Assembly (NCBI GenBank): GCA_910890315.1
Contig: CAJVGD010000001.1
Span: 1,674,001-1,738,000, forward strand
Length of the DNA stretch: 64,000 bases
DNA from: Serendipita indica DSM 11827
Taxonomy: Eukaryota; Basidiomycota; Agaricomycetes; Sebacinales; Serendipitaceae
Direction: 5' to 3'
The translations under genes and the position numbers were made by a program. The notes below the pieces were generated by a model. That model did not search any database, had not been told where the DNA came from, and saw only the letters and a list, made by a program, of their open reading frames with translations. Shown here one piece after another: positions 31,556 to 43,828 of this stretch (its first letter is position 1; every line of letters starts with the position of its first letter).

Positions 31556-33383
31556 ATGGACGAAGAGGCAGGCATCTGCAAAGCATGTGGACAGCAGAGT
31601 GTAATATGGGACACAGAACACGGACATGCAATATGTCACCAGTGTGGCACCGTAGACGACGGCCAGCAGCTACTAGCAGAGCTCAACGTCGACAGAGTGC
31701 CAGCGCAGCCAGCCTGGACCTCATTGCACGATCCACTCAGTAGACACACGCAGTCGCGGATGCATTCTGTCAGAGGGAAACAGTGGCATTTGATCAACAA
31801 TCTGGCAAGTCTCGTTTCACAATAGTTCATTCTTTCTGACGCGTAGACAGCAAACAAACAGACGAATCATACACAACCTTTGCGATTCCCTCGGCTTCGG
31901 GGGCACCGAACGCGCTTTTCACCACTTTGAAGCCGCCATGGCTAAAGGCGACTTTCACTGGGGAAATGAAGCAAAACTGGTATCAGCTGTGTGCGTTGCA
32001 ATCTCTATGACCGAGTCTAAACGTACAGAAGCCATTCCGCGGATTGCGGTAAGCCACTTGATTGGTCTGTCGCATGCCCGCCTCTCTCACTTTGCCAAAC
32101 TGCAGAGTCTGCTCGGTGAATCCACCTCGAATGTGTTAAGGATGTGGTCAAGAGTCACAGATACTCTGGAGCTCTTTCTCAGACCCACCACGCCTCTGCT
32201 CAATCTCGAAATCCTAAGGGCATACTTGCAAGACGTCCTCGCGATGCCATATGGTGTCCCAGCAATTCTTCGTAACACCTTCAGCCTATCAGGGGTGTCG
32301 CTCGATGCGGTCTTTGGAATGGCAGAACAGATAGATGCGTTTCTCGATGCGAGCCAGGGTTTTGCAAGCAGCAGTGCCGCGTCTGTGGCCTGCGCAGTCC
32401 TTGTTCTAGCCCTAGAAAGTGTACACGGGGCTCCTATACAGCCAGCTCCTTTACCGACAATGGTCAAATATCTCTGCGACCGCGTGGGTGCCGCGCCGAC
32501 AAGAGTCCTTGAGCACCGAAAGTCAATGATGGCCATCTTTGAGGATTGGGGCCAGTACCTACCATGGGTCCCTCCACGCGTCTCTATAGATGCTCCGACA
32601 CTGTGGGCAAATTCCCGCAAGTCAGCCGCTGTCCGCGTATTACCAGACGTCCTTCAATTCCAGCACGAGATCAGAGCAGCGAGACCAATGGCCGAGAACG
32701 CCTCGAGCGACCAGGGATTGACAATCGTTCCTGAAGATGGCGAAGTTTCTCCCTCATTTCGCTTGCTAGACACTTATCGCACCCGACGTCGACCAAAGGG
32801 GGCACAACTTGCACAGCGGGTGATATCCCAATTACTCAGCCCAAACGCCGACATGAGGCTATCGTCGATGATCCAGCGCGAAGATGTGCAAGATCGCCTT
32901 TCTCGAATTGAGCTACAAGTCTTACACAGCCAGAACGAGCCTCTCAGCAGACTGCAAGCGCTCGCACTTCGCCGAGGGGGAGAATCCAACGTGACCGACG
33001 AAGAATTATTCGAAGAAGGGGAACTGGATGGTTATCTCAACTCTGAAGCAGTGGCGCAATACCTTCACGAGACTCACCCAGAATGGGATGATCACCCGCA
33101 GACCGAGTCTATTCCCAACATTGAAACTGGCAACCGAGAGTTGGCATCTGGACACACGCAGACCAATCAATTACTGGCGGAGGCCCACACCCGCCGTGTC
33201 TGGGCACTTGGTCACGGTACCGCCGTCTTATCAACATCCAATGATCATGAAGAGGAAGAAGAAGGTGGCGAAGACGGCAATCCACCACTGGACCGGGATT
33301 CATACATGGCCATGGGACTTCAAGGCGACTACGAAGGCGTGGATCCGGACACTGCACGGTACTTTGGCAGTGAGTTTGAGTGA
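31556..33383 (+). CDS. TFIIB/Brf-family transcription initiation factor
   Basis: TFIIB-type factors bridge TBP and RNA polymerase at promoters. The N-terminal zinc ribbon reads CKACG..CHQCG (residues ~8-32). After an intron (31805-31850), two cyclin-like repeats start at TNRRIIHNLCDSLGFGGTER and include a VSAVCVAISMTESKR helix typical of TFIIB folds. The C-terminal ~230 residues contain an acidic-hydrophobic block (TDEELFEEGELDGYLNSEAV) and an acidic tail. About 593 residues is longer than TFIIB. The Brf1 TBP-anchoring block is not obvious, so Brf1, a Brf2-like or an Rrn7-like identity all remain open. The intron is best read as GC-AG: the only nearby GT donor would need a 37-bp intron. Confidence 0.75.
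31805..31850 (+). other. GC-AG intron in TFIIB-like gene
   Basis: The exon ends NNL, then GCAAGT donor, a TCTTTCTGAC tract and an acceptor ending GTAGACAG; the next exon opens QTNRRIIHNL in phase 0. The intron is 46 bp. Exon 1 (249 bp) and exon 2 (1533 bp) are both multiples of three. Confidence 0.7.
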
Positions 33384-34160
33384 AAAACAAGTGCGGCGAT
33401 GACCTCATGGGGGGGAATTCTTCGAAAGTGGGCAAGTTTAGTGGTCGGCTCGTCCGAGGTCGCGTCGCCGTGTCCTAATCATCTTCAGGGTTAGCTTTTT
33501 CCCCAGCGTCTAGTGCAATGAGGTCACAGCGTGTTCTGTCGTCCTCAATGTTTCGGAATGAACAGAGACGGGCCCATTCGGAAGGGAATGAAGAGGAGCG
33601 GTCCGGGTCGAAGGGACGCGTTCACAAGTCGCCATTCTCGAATCTTTTTATCCTGAGATTCCTCTATTGATATCCTTCGGATGTCGATACGGTTCGGGAC
33701 AAAGATGAGACGCGGTTGCTGTCCAAGGCGAGGATAGGAGCCAATCGACGCCTGACGATCGGACAATAGTTTGGAGGATATCTACGATAGAGCGATCCGT
33801 GGTGGCGGCGTGACCTCGAGTGGGGTTTCTCCTGGATAAAGCGGTACTTTTTCGGACACATTTGCAGGCTCAAGCTCACGTATTTTCCGGGCTTTTAGAC
33901 GACGAGAAAGACAAGGCAACCTTGCTTCCGCAAACGGACGATCATGGAGTCCGGCACATTGAGTCAAGTTCCGCAATCACACGCCGGCGGTAAGCCAGAG
34001 TCGTGATTCGCTCTTCCTTTACCCGGGCATTCCGCGAGCACATGAACATAAAAAGGCGGGGAGGACTCTCTGTTCTTGATTCTTTTATCCCCCCCACAAG
34101 CACTTTCTACACGCGTGTGCATCATCCTCGTCGTCAGCCGCTAGCCGCACAATCATCATC
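33384..34160. other. Intergenic region holding the promoter of the small Pro/Ala/Ser-rich gene
   Basis: No gene is supported across 777 bp; minus-strand open frames here lack recognisable features. The region holds several G/C homopolymer stretches. Its right end contains a TATA-like element and a pyrimidine-rich tract just before the next gene. Confidence 0.6.
34047..34056 (+). promoter_or_regulatory. TATA-like box
   Basis: CATAAAAAGG followed by CGGGG lies 105 bp upstream of the ATG at 34161. A TCTGTTCTTGATTC pyrimidine-rich stretch about 20-30 bp downstream is a plausible initiation zone. A similar arrangement precedes the DUF6593 gene. Confidence 0.45.
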
Positions 34161-34583
34161 ATGTCCGCGTCACCTCCTCTCCAGTCGTTCAACCCACATG
34201 CCGTGCACTACTTTACGAGTGCCTCGAGCAGCCCACAAGCACATCCCTTGACACAGGCAGGGCTGCCTACAGCAGTATATCCCTCGCATGTCCTGTTCAG
34301 CGCGACGACTCCGCCACGAACACAGGCGCCACCCATGAGCTCATCGGCAGCGAGTCAGAGCGCGCCCAAGCCAGCTACCCCGCAGGCGTCATTCGCACCA
34401 ATGCAGTCGCCTCAACCGCGACCGATTCGAGGGTTTGCAGTTGGAGCACCAACACCAGCGGCCAAAGCGGCTATTTTTGAGCCATTTAATGCCAAACGAC
34501 CAGTCACGCCCGAGCTTGATGCGGTCCTGCGCAAAAAGACTTCGTCCTGGACGCAGTGGGAACTCGAAGGCGCGAGCAAGTAG
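34161..34583 (+). CDS. Small Pro/Ala/Ser-rich protein, function unknown
   Basis: A single exon of 140 residues starts MSASPPLQSFNPHAVHYF and is low-complexity in its middle (Ala/Pro/Ser/Gln). The last ~45 residues look more ordered: RGFAVGAPTPAAKAAIFEPF, then VTPELDAVLRKKTSSWTQWE. No signal peptide or membrane segment is present. The clear TATA-like promoter suggests strong or regulated expression. I do not recognise the family; the conserved-looking C-terminus suggests a real protein rather than a chance frame. Confidence 0.6.
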   Translation: MSASPPLQSFNPHAVHYFTSASSSPQAHPLTQAGLPTAVYPSHVLFSATTPPRTQAPPMSSSAASQSAPKPATPQASFAPMQSPQPRPIRGFAVGAPTPAAKAAIFEPFNAKRPVTPELDAVLRKKTSSWTQWELEGASK

Positions 34584-34830
34584 GGTGTATATATACCTTA
34601 TCCGTACGTATACTCTCATCCATGAAGTCATCGTTTTTCAAGGTTCTAATCGTTCCTACAGGGCTGCCGTCCTTGCGTGGCTCTGATCACCTGCTCATGA
34701 TTAAAAAGTATTAAAGACACGCGGTCTGAAGCGTGTGGATGATTTCTAACTCTGTAATCTTCTGTGTACATTTCTCATGTTTTGTCAAGCGCTCTAATCT
34801 GAATCGACTTCTTGCCCCGCACCTTCTGCA

Positions 34831-35665
34831 ATGCATCCGCCTGAGGCTCCGAGCGGCTCGGTCTATACGTCTTGCTACTGTGAGGAGAATATCTACCTCT
34901 TGGGCAAAGCATTTCTCGAATCGTCCGCCGCGTTTATTCTTAGCTGGGAAGCCTCAGTCGTCTTCATCTCTAATGAAACCAAGACGGTACATCTATTATC
35001 GCATTTATAAACCTTGATTGGGGCTAATCGGAGTTCAGGTTATCCTTTGCCAGGCTGCAAACTCGCGGCGTGATTATTTTCTCCCTGGTCACTTTCCAGT
35101 CGTATGGGACTATCATGTCATACTCATCTTGACTTCAAAGACGTCTGGAGAGAGCTTTGTCTATGACTTTGACACGAGAATGAAGATGGGATGTCCATTT
35201 GACGAGTATTACGACGGAACATTTCCACTTGGAGAAACCCTTCCAAAGCAGTTTCAGAGGCAAGGTTGTTTCATTCGGTGGACTAAAGACTACTGACCGG
35301 TCGGCCATTTAGCTTGTTCAGGGTGATCCCCCTTTCGCGCTACCTGGACTACTTTGCATCAGATCGATCACACATGGTACTAGTCTTTATTCAGAAATTG
35401 TGGTTGTCTGCTGACTGATGAGTTGTAGATCCGGGGCCTGCTGGGAGGAAGGATAGAGTATACCTCTCCTCCACCAACGTATTCCTGTATCAGGGGGCCT
35501 CTGGCGACGAGTATGAACAATCTCTTCGGCTCGTACGTGACCATGAAGCTGTCCGACGCCATCAAAGAGACCGGGGCGCTGGAGGCCAGTCGATTGATTG
35601 ATGGCCCGCATGGACAGATTTTATCCCCGCAAATCCTTCGTTCTGTATTTTGTAAACATGTATAG
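34831..35665 (+). CDS. Protein N-terminal glutamine amidohydrolase (NTAQ1 type)
   Basis: This enzyme deamidates N-terminal Gln to Glu, creating a secondary destabilising residue in the Arg/N-degron pathway. The start MHPPEAPSGS leads to YTSCYCEENIYLL, which contains the catalytic Cys and the family's YTSCYCEEN signature. Exon 1 is 34831-34986. After an intron to 35038, VVWDYHVILI provides the catalytic His context and VYDFDTRMKMGCPF the Asp. Two more introns lead to LFRVIPLSRYLDYFASDRSHM and IRGLLGGRIEY. The terminus is LSPQILRSVFCKHV. The Cys-His-Asp triad positions are intact and the total of roughly 215-220 residues matches the family. Confidence 0.9.
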
Positions 35666-35845
35666 TTCCAGGACTTTGTTGTAGACGTTTGTTGGCTCAA
35701 GTGGTTAACAGACGGCTTGCTCCTTTTCGACTTTCACTACCATTTAGTCTTGCCATTCGTTTGCCAGAGGAGCGCTGCGACCATTGATCCTGGCCAAATC
35801 AGTCATATAATATCGCAAAATTCGAGATCTATATCGGTCAACATC

Positions 35846-37298
35846 ATGAATGGTCAACATGCAACAGACGAGATGCGCGTAGCGGGCTCGAGCAAGGCTC
35901 ATCTCGTCGCAAATGGTTCTGGAAACGGTGATCTTCCGAATGGAGCCCAGAAAATCGAGTGAGAGCGGGCTCTGCAGGCTCCCTGGAGTGGTGCTGACCG
36001 CCCTCGTCGTCGTTTTTCCAGTCTTCACATCATCGAAGAGAGAGCGCACTGTGACAGAACTGTAGCCTATCTCTATGAAACCGGCTTCAAGCACGGGGTA
36101 AGCCTCAGCCCACCTTTGTTGAGTTTTGCTGACCCCATCACCGGTACTAGAATTTTTCGGACATCAATGTGGTGCGCCAATCACGTTTTTACTCGTCGTT
36201 TTACCAGCATGTTGATGTGGTTTGATCCAGCATATTGGTTCGACTGTCTACCGATTGCATACGCTCATCCTGGCACGGTCGCCCTTCTTATTGCATCTGA
36301 TGTCGACCTCTCCGTACAAGGACATGATCTATATCCCAATAGATCAGTATCCAGACGTCACACTCGAGGTGAGAAGCGTCCTCTCCCCCTTCCCCCTGAA
36401 TAGTGGGCACGTAAAGTAACCGAACGAACAGACCATGGCTATGGCCATCGGCTACTTGTATTCATACCAGGCAGGCATGGCGCTCTCTCAGACAAACGCT
36501 CGTGCTGCTCTCGCTGCTGCTTGTCTATTAGGGGGTGTACACGACTTCTGCGAGCGCGCTTATCACGTCTGCAAGGATTCAATTCGGGTGGACACAATCG
36601 AAGATTGGCTTAAATGGGTGGATGACCACTCCTCCCCCTTTCGATCACACTCCCCAAGTTCCTCTGCAGTGTCCACCCCACGCTCACCGTCCCCCCAATC
36701 TGCGCAAGAGGCGCCAGTTGCAAGCATCTATGGACCGTATGCACAGATGCTGAGGGACGACGTATTAGAGTTTTTGACCGTGTCGTTGCCGTCGATCCTC
36801 CTGGCGGAAAGTGAAACGACAAAGGCCGAGGTGGGCGGGGACGCTACGGAGGCATTGCTTCGCGTATTTTCGCGTGTTCCGTTTGACAGTCAGTATAAAT
36901 TTCACCCAAACGCCACACCCAAACGAGTAACAAGGGGCTGACCCACCTGTGTGTTTCTCTTTTTTCGAACCAGTCTTCAAAACGGCTATGGAGTCGCCCA
37001 AATTTGTGATAGGTGAGCCTTCCTTCTTGGGGGATTCCATCAAGGGATCCAGGCCCGTCTGCTGGACCGGCTATCCCAAATCTAGCCAGGCGTGTTTGCT
37101 GACCGCTCGACCTTGATGGGATTTACAGGGTCGGATCACGATCGTTTCCGTTTCGCAAAAGCTGCTATCGCCAAACGCAAACAATTCGCCGGTAGGGGCG
37201 CAGAGGAGTCCGTTGTTCTCGCTGTCGGTGAAGGCAAGGGCAACGTTCACATTACCCGAAAAGTTCGTCGAAAGGCGCTTTGGAAGGTGGCCAAGTAG
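35846..37298 (+). CDS. BTB/POZ-domain protein
   Basis: BTB domains mediate dimerisation and often recruit Cul3 ligases. Exon 1 is a short polar N-terminus (MNGQHATDEMRVAGSSK). Splicing gives LHIIEERAHCDRTVAYLYETG, then the BTB core FSDINVHIGSTVYRLHTLIL-ARSPFL. The acceptor for this join must be the GATCCAG before HIGSTV, since earlier acceptors hit a stop. The BTB second half (ETMAMAIGYLYSYQAGMAL) and a BACK-like helical region with LLGGVHDFCERAYHVCKDSI follow. After a Ser/Pro-rich loop, the C-terminal basic segment (DHDRFRFAKAAIAKRKQF; ITRKVRRKALWKVAK) could be nuclear-targeting. It resembles fungal GCL-type BTB proteins; the partner is unknown. Confidence 0.82.
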
Positions 37299-37870
37299 GA
37301 ACCCGGTGCGCCGTTGTTCCCCTCGTGCTCTTCGCTCGCTCTTAGTTTTGTCCTTGTGTCCCCCGGTGTTCCCGCACGCTCAAAACTTGTGACGACACTT
37401 GGTCCTCTTCGAGCCACGATGCGCGGCTGCCGCTGGGATCAATCGTTGTGCACATGTCCCTGTAGTTTGATCGATTGCAATACAGCGAGAAATTTTTCTG
37501 TACCCAGGGGGGGGTGTTCTTTTGTGGTCGACCACTAGCGTGAACGAGAGGGAAGTGTATGCCACCCAAAGAGGAGAGAGAGGACGTACATTTTGAGCTG
37601 TTGGAGGTTGATAGAAAGCAAAGGCTGTTGAAACTAAAGGATCAGGGACTCTGTCGATGAGCGACCTTCCGAATGGAGATGTCATCGATTGAGGGACTTC
37701 GGCGTCAAGGAGGAGAGTGATACAGTTGAACGGAAACGGAATGCAACCAGTGGGTCTAGTCCGAGCGAATGGCTCACTCGGCGTGTAACGAATCCAAGTC
37801 CTAAGGCCCCCTTCTCGTGTACGGGACATTAAAAGGGCGCCACATCTGACGCGTCCAACTCGTCTCCTTC
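37299..37870. other. Intergenic region with TATA-like box for the DUF6593 gene
   Basis: No gene is seen in 572 bp. A G8 run lies near 37507. A TATA-like ATTAAAAGG at 37828-37836 lies about 35 bp upstream of the ATG at 37871. It is embedded in ACATTAAAAGGGCGC, similar in form to the element before the small gene at 34161. Confidence 0.5.
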
Positions 37871-38568
37871 ATGTCCTACCCACCATCCGTGTCTGGCTCC
37901 TTGATCTTCCAGGACGGCGCCACCGAGCGTGATTTTATCGCCGTGAGCGCACAACGTAGTGCAATCCCAGACCTCTACTACGAGTTTAAAACGAGCTCGA
38001 CCCTCACCGGCAATGGCTCGCAGCTTCAGACGGTCGTCCAGACTAGGGCCGCTAGTGGACAGGCGCCTCTACTCGTGCTAGCCCAAATGGAATGGACGTC
38101 GCGACATCTCGGAAATACAAAAATCCTCATCACCCGTCCACCCGTGGAAATGACATCTGCGTCGTTTTGCATCCCAGCGAAGGAACCGGGGTAAGTTGGT
38201 CCCTCCCCCCCTGAAAGCTAGCGAACCGGCCGACTGAACAGGCTTTGTAAATTTCTAGGCGCAGATATTTTTTGATGGATTTGACAGGAAGCGGCACAAA
38301 GTCTCAATACGTCTGGGCACGCGATAAATCGAGTTACACGGTATGTTGTCTGCATGCTTGAGCTCCACCGCTCACGATTCAAATGTAGCTCACTGGCCCC
38401 GGAAATACACTCCTCGCGCGTTATGAGCGGAACCAAACATCCTCCCAGCCGCCACACGCCTGCATGGACATCTTCTTCCATGACAAGACGTTGCTGCTCA
38501 TGGCCCTGGTTACTCTGACGCTAAACCGATGGCTTGACGGCCCAAACTCACCATATCCAAATGCATAG
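37871..38568 (+). CDS. DUF6593-family protein
   Basis: Three exons fit: 37871-38190, from 38259 (after an intron ending TTTCTAG), and a last exon after a second short intron (GTATGT..ATGTAG) to the stop at 38566-38568. The protein is about 190-195 residues, beta-strand rich, with DLYYEFKTSSTLTGNGSQLQ, YFLMDLTGSGTKSQYVWARD and the C-terminal hydrophobic segment DKTLLLMALVTLTLNRWLDG. The tubby-like strand pattern and the terminal ALVTLTLNRW are hallmarks of the DUF6593 proteins expanded in Agaricomycetes. Their biochemical role is not established. It converges on the large minus-strand gene, with 113 bp between stops. Confidence 0.8.
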
Positions 38569-38681
38569 ATGGACTCGATTAGGGACTTGGATACTATAGA
38601 GCTACCATATGGATACACAAAACGCGTAATGGATGATGATGATCATGAATGATTCATACTCATAACGGCCCAGGCGACCAT

Positions 38682-41600
38682 CTACGAGATTCGTTGCAAC
38701 AGTCTTTCCAGCTGTTCTTCAACAGGAAGACCGTCCGAGCTATATGCAGACGCCGGAGTATCCGTTCCCGGGGAGCCGTACTCGGCCGCACTCGTCAATT
38801 GTCCAATCAAATGCCTGACCTCTCGCGCATCACTGTAAACAACCTGTGCATTTTACGTTATTCCTCCTCTCTTTGCATTCATGTCGGGAATCACGACACA
38901 CATACCTTGGTTTCCGGCGGCGACGATCCATCCCCAAAACGAGAGCCCGTCTGGCCACTGCTTTCCGTGCGAGACACGCTCCGAGACGCGTTTCTGTACC
39001 CGTTTTGGGAAATTTCGTCCGCTCCAGAAGCATGTGACGAAAACGACGCCCGACTCGGAAAATGGTTGTATGAATAGTCCTCTTCCAATCCTTCGCTTGG
39101 CGATCGAAGCGTATCCAAGACGGACCAAATCACCTCACCATTCTCAAACTCGACCACTTGAAGCGCTCGACCGTCTTCGACGATCCCTTGCTCTAGACCT
39201 CCCTCGGGAATATCCATCGACTTTCTACCGAGGCCGGACGCGCCATCGTAGCTATGGACAATGTTAGCCTCTCAAAATTGACCTCGTGTTCCCATTTATT
39301 ACGTACACTATCCCAGCCGAGGTCCCTGGGCGGCCATTCGATGCATAACTTGACCCAGGCAGTGGGTGCAGTCCATCTTCGGAAACCCGTCGAGCGTGGC
39401 GCGGAGGTGGCGGCGTTGGAATGCGATCATGGACAGACTTTCCAGAGTACTGTGACTGCATACTGATCGGGCGCTTCCTCGATGCAGATGAAAGCTTTCG
39501 AAAAATGCTGTTCCCGCGCGTTTGTCCAGGAAGCGGAGACGTTGAGGGTGGGAGCGGAGATGCGGATGGATAGATGATTGTACGCCTCACAACTGCACCC
39601 TGCTGATTGGTACCCTCTTGTGCAGGGCGCGATCTTGGTACCGCTTCTATCTTTACCCGATTACTGGCCTGTCTGGTGAGTGTTGAGATAGCTGTTCCTG
39701 TAAGAGGAGGGTCGCCGTTTGTATGAACAGCATCGTCTATGCGCCCGTCCGGTGCAGTGGTGGGTTTTGCCTTTTGTGACATCGCCTGCAAGATGAGCGC
39801 ATTGAGCGCCTCTTCGTCCAGGCCGAGATTGCGTCCCATACGCAGAAGCTGCCTCCTGAGGGTCTCTTCGTCTTGACCATGTGCACTAGCACTCGAAGAG
39901 TGGACTTCGGAAGGCGAGCCGATGGCCATGAAATGTGGCGATACGGGCTGTGCCAGATGAGAGGAAGCACTCTGAGATGACGATTCGACGTCATGAAGTT
40001 GTGAAGCCGAGAGCAAGGCGGACGGATTTGAGCCTGTCGGGTGGAGTGTGCCATCCTCCTTTCTTGGTCCGCCTTTGGGTCGGAGCCGAGCCATGATGCC
40101 CTTGAGCCCTGCTGAACCCGCGGAAGCAGGAGGTGAAACTACACTAGGAGAATTCATCGGCCTCTTCGAGCCTACCTGAGCCTGAGGCCCTCTGGCATTT
40201 GAGGGTACGCTGCGAATTTGTGGCGTCTGAAGTGTCTGAGGATCATACTCGACAATTTGCGACAAACCACTAGACGATGGTTCGTGAATGACTGATGAAG
40301 CTGAAGCATCTCGTGTGTGGGTCGAGGCCTGTGGCTTGTGCTTCAGACTTCCTCGTAGTCGTCGGAGACGGTCCCCTAGTTTTGTCCCACCCTTGGGGCT
40401 ATCCAGTGGCGACTGACCATGAGCCAAAGAAGTTACAGATGCCGACGCAAGTGGGATTGCATCCACACTCATCGACGCCGATACAAGCTGCGGCCCAGAA
40501 ATCTTTTGCAGGTCAATGCGCTTTGTCGACTTTCTCCTCAGAGGCGAGTTGCCATCTTGCGACAGCGCAGGGCTCTTGAGCGCGGCCGTTGCTGCCATTG
40601 CCCGTTTAACAATCTCATCCTCGATGTCTTCAGCACTCGGTTGATTACGGAGAGGAGTCGGGGCGGGCGACAGCTTTTCATTTCCGAATAGCGCCTCGGC
40701 CAGCGCTTTGGCCCTTGGGCTTTGGTCAACCGCGGGTGTTGTTTGGGTGAGCGGAGGGGTCAAGGAAGGTGATGGGACCTCAAACTCCTTTGTGGCGGTA
40801 TAATCGACTGGGGGCTCGTCTTCGTGATCTGGCGGTCGAGCCACAATCAGCGGACCTTTTGGTCGTTCGTCCACGGGTGACGAGTGCTCCGGCAATGTCA
40901 TCGGTTGCGAGGCCTCTATAATAGGACTTTGAACTCGCTTGATGGTGGAAGCAATCGAAACAGGGGTGGCCTGAGCAGCAGTCACTTCTGAAGATGCAGC
41001 AGGAGCTGGTTTGGGAGTTGGGCTATTCACCTAGGATTGTACCGTGAGACAATGAACATTGGTAAGAAAATTTGAACGCACAAATTCTCGTGATTGAACA
41101 GAAGGTCTTCGTCTTCGTTGGGAAATGCGGATCGCCTCCTCCGCCTCACGGGCAACAGCAGCCGAGATGAGTTTCTGCTGGATACTGGAAAGATCCTTCT
41201 TCGTTAAACCAGTTAATAGCTGCAAGACGTCCTCTTGATCAGCAATCGACTCCGAGACATCGTCTTTGCTATGCGAGTCGCCTTTTGAGCTACCATCTTG
41301 GTCCTCACGGTTTCGTGCCTTGACTTTCCTTGGATCCACAAACACGGGTCCCTTTGACTCTGGATCAAATAGCCAGTCGGAAACATCCTTGTACTTTGCA
41401 TTTACCCCTTCCTCGGATGAGTGATAGCTCGATCCAATTGAGTCGATGGAACTTCTCGAGGAACTTCCGAGCGATGAATGGAGGAGTGGGTTATGGGCAG
41501 ACATGGACGAGGTAGAAGGGGTGTGAGAAGGAGTGGGACGAGGGGATATTGCTCTTCTGATGGCAGAGTCTCGTTGATCTTGATCCAAGTTGAATCCGTT

Positions 41601-43828
41601 TGATGTAGGCGACCGTTGAACGAGATAGTTTGGAGTACCAACCCGCGCAACAGGTGAAACCGCGCGTTGTAAGACGGGAGTGCTCGAGCGTTGTATAGGA
41701 TCTATGGGGTTTGTAATACCGGTGATAGGAGAACGTGCGATATTATTTGGTGTCTGCGACCTGGGCGGGACAGGCGTGGTCGTCCGCACAACAGCCCGGT
41801 GGCTCGAGGGTTGAGGCATGAAAATGCCGGCAATTGAAGTGCTCACAGACGATTCGGGGTTTTGTGGGGGAGGGAGGCTCCAATTGCCAGTTGCGGGAAT
41901 GGGGAAGTAGCTCTGGAAGGCTTCTTGGTCAATCGTTGGAGAGTCTGGTAACGCCGGACCATTCATTGAGCGTGTGAGAGATTTCTCTCTTTGTAACCCT
42001 TTGGTAATATCACTTGCTTCCTGGTGCTGATTGGGATTCCGGTCGTAGACATCGTGTCCGTATCCTCGGGCCTGGTTCACCGCATTCGACTGCTGGGACG
42101 TAGAAGGGTGCACGCTCGCGTCGTGAGCACTAGATGTAAGGGTACGGCCATTCGTCTGAGGGGGATTGTGAGAGAGTGGAGAAGCCGGTCGCATTCGTGA
42201 CAGGTTGGACACATATTCTGGTGCTCTCCGATTGTATTGCTGTTGCCCTGCGCTGAAAGAGCGCTCCAGGCCGGACGAGGTTTCCGGCTCCTGGTGTCGC
42301 CAATCCACCGAGTGTGACGTATTTGTCATTCCGACCCGAGTCGGTGCCGTCGATGGTCGATTGTTTGTCTGGCGTTTCGGAGACAGGACTCTATGACCTC
42401 GACCATTTGCCACTGGCGAGGTTGCACGCGGTGTTGTCGAGTAATCCTCCGAGTCGTGGCCGGATATGTCTCTTGGGGAAATCGGACGCGCCATTCCTGG
42501 AACATAACCAGGCATCCGTGACACCGGTGCCGGAGAGACGACGGTGGCCTCTTCGTCCTCCTCGACGGCTCCCGACTCTCTTGCCCTCTCGTTTTGAGCG
42601 AAAAAGGCAAGAACAGCGTTTAAATCGTCGAGCTCGATATGTTGGGTAGGGTCGCTCACAGCCTGTCATGCCGTCAACATCACTCGCCACCTTTTGGGGA
42701 TGCTTACCGTGAGAGGCCTTCTGTTTGGGTATCCTCCGCCCAGGGGCACAGAATGAGGTGCTAAGATTTTCTCCTCATCTTCATCTGCGTCAGGGTCATT
42801 TTCCACTATTGTTGAAATGGCTCGTTCCAAGGCAATAGACATTCGGCGGATTTGAGCAAGGGTAACAGGGGTACCGTTGGGGAATTTGGATGGAATGGGG
42901 AGCCTCGAGCTTTTGGCTACTGGGGTTTTATCCTTGTCGCTGAATTGTTGATCTGTGCTTGTTTCAATGGGAGAAGCAGCAGATGATGAAGACGGCGTCT
43001 CTTCAGGTACATCTTGAAGATCACTTGTATAGTCTACGTCCGAGGAAGCGGAAACATCTGCTGCACGCATACTCTCCTGGCTGTTGGTAGACGTTGAGAG
43101 GTTTCGCTGTCGATGGTTACCCTTCATTTGCGCCGCGTCTCGGAAACGCGAGGAGCCGAATAGATTGTTGCTATGTCTTCGTGAGGGCGAGGAAGATGAA
43201 CTATGTGAGCTGAGCGAAGCGAATGGGTAAATTGATGTTTCCTGTGGCATGGGGGCGTCTGGAAATGCGTTGATCAAGCTTCCGGAGGATGGGCCAGATG
43301 CTTTTGAGCTAGATACGCTTTCCGGATACTGCATGTCGAGCGAGGTATCCGTGGCCGACGAGTTCCCTCTGCGACGAATTGTCTGGATACTGGAGAGTGC
43401 AGCAAACATAAGGTCTTCTTCTTCTTCAGTAATAGTCTCCTCCTTTGCACCATACGCTCTCTGCTGGGCTAATTTCGAGCGAATTTTGCTCTCCAGAACG
43501 TTGGGGGCACGGCCGGCAGCTTTGAAGTGCGCACTGAGACTGGGAGCGTGTGAGCGATGGGTGTACTCGCAATAACGAGGCGTAGATATTTACTCTGGGA
43601 AAATGAGGCTTGTTCTAAACTCTTGGCCAGTCGCGAGAGCCGGGAGGGCGGGTGCGGGCTGAAACGAGGAAGTTGCTGAAGACGGAGGCGGCGTTTGGTC
43701 CAGGATGTCATCGATCACCTGAGGGCGCCTACTTTCTGATTTTTTGCTGAATATGTGTGGATCATGGCCAAGGGAGGCCAGAATTCAGCGTCAGCCGGGT
43801 CCTCGTGGTAAACGCACGCCTTAGGCAT
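38682..43828 (-). CDS. Very large Ser/Pro-rich protein, function unknown
   Basis: The start at 43828 gives MPKA, and after an intron KKSESRRPQVIDDILDQT; a second intron joins FPD to LSAHFKAAGRAPNVLESKI. Three long exons (within 43409-42720, 42659-41085 and 41030-39264) and two short ones then run to AEYGSPGTDTPASAYSSDG and LERLLQRIS at 38682, roughly 1550 residues. Most is Ser/Pro-rich disorder. Conserved-looking islands are: HIELDDLNAVLAFFAQN; KYKDVSDWLFDPESKGPVFV followed by a helix DLSSIQQKLISAAVAREAEE; ETLRRQLLRMGRNLGLDEEA; and, near the end, LQVVEFENGEVIWSVLDTL and SDAREVRHLIGQLTS. The repeated helices suggest a scaffold. I do not recognise the family. Confidence 0.75.

Noticed and set aside
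33545-33976. Minus-strand open frames between the TFIIB-like and small-protein genes
   Set aside because: They are short, Arg/Pro/Leu-rich, without domain or splice support. The region reads as promoter and 3' flank.
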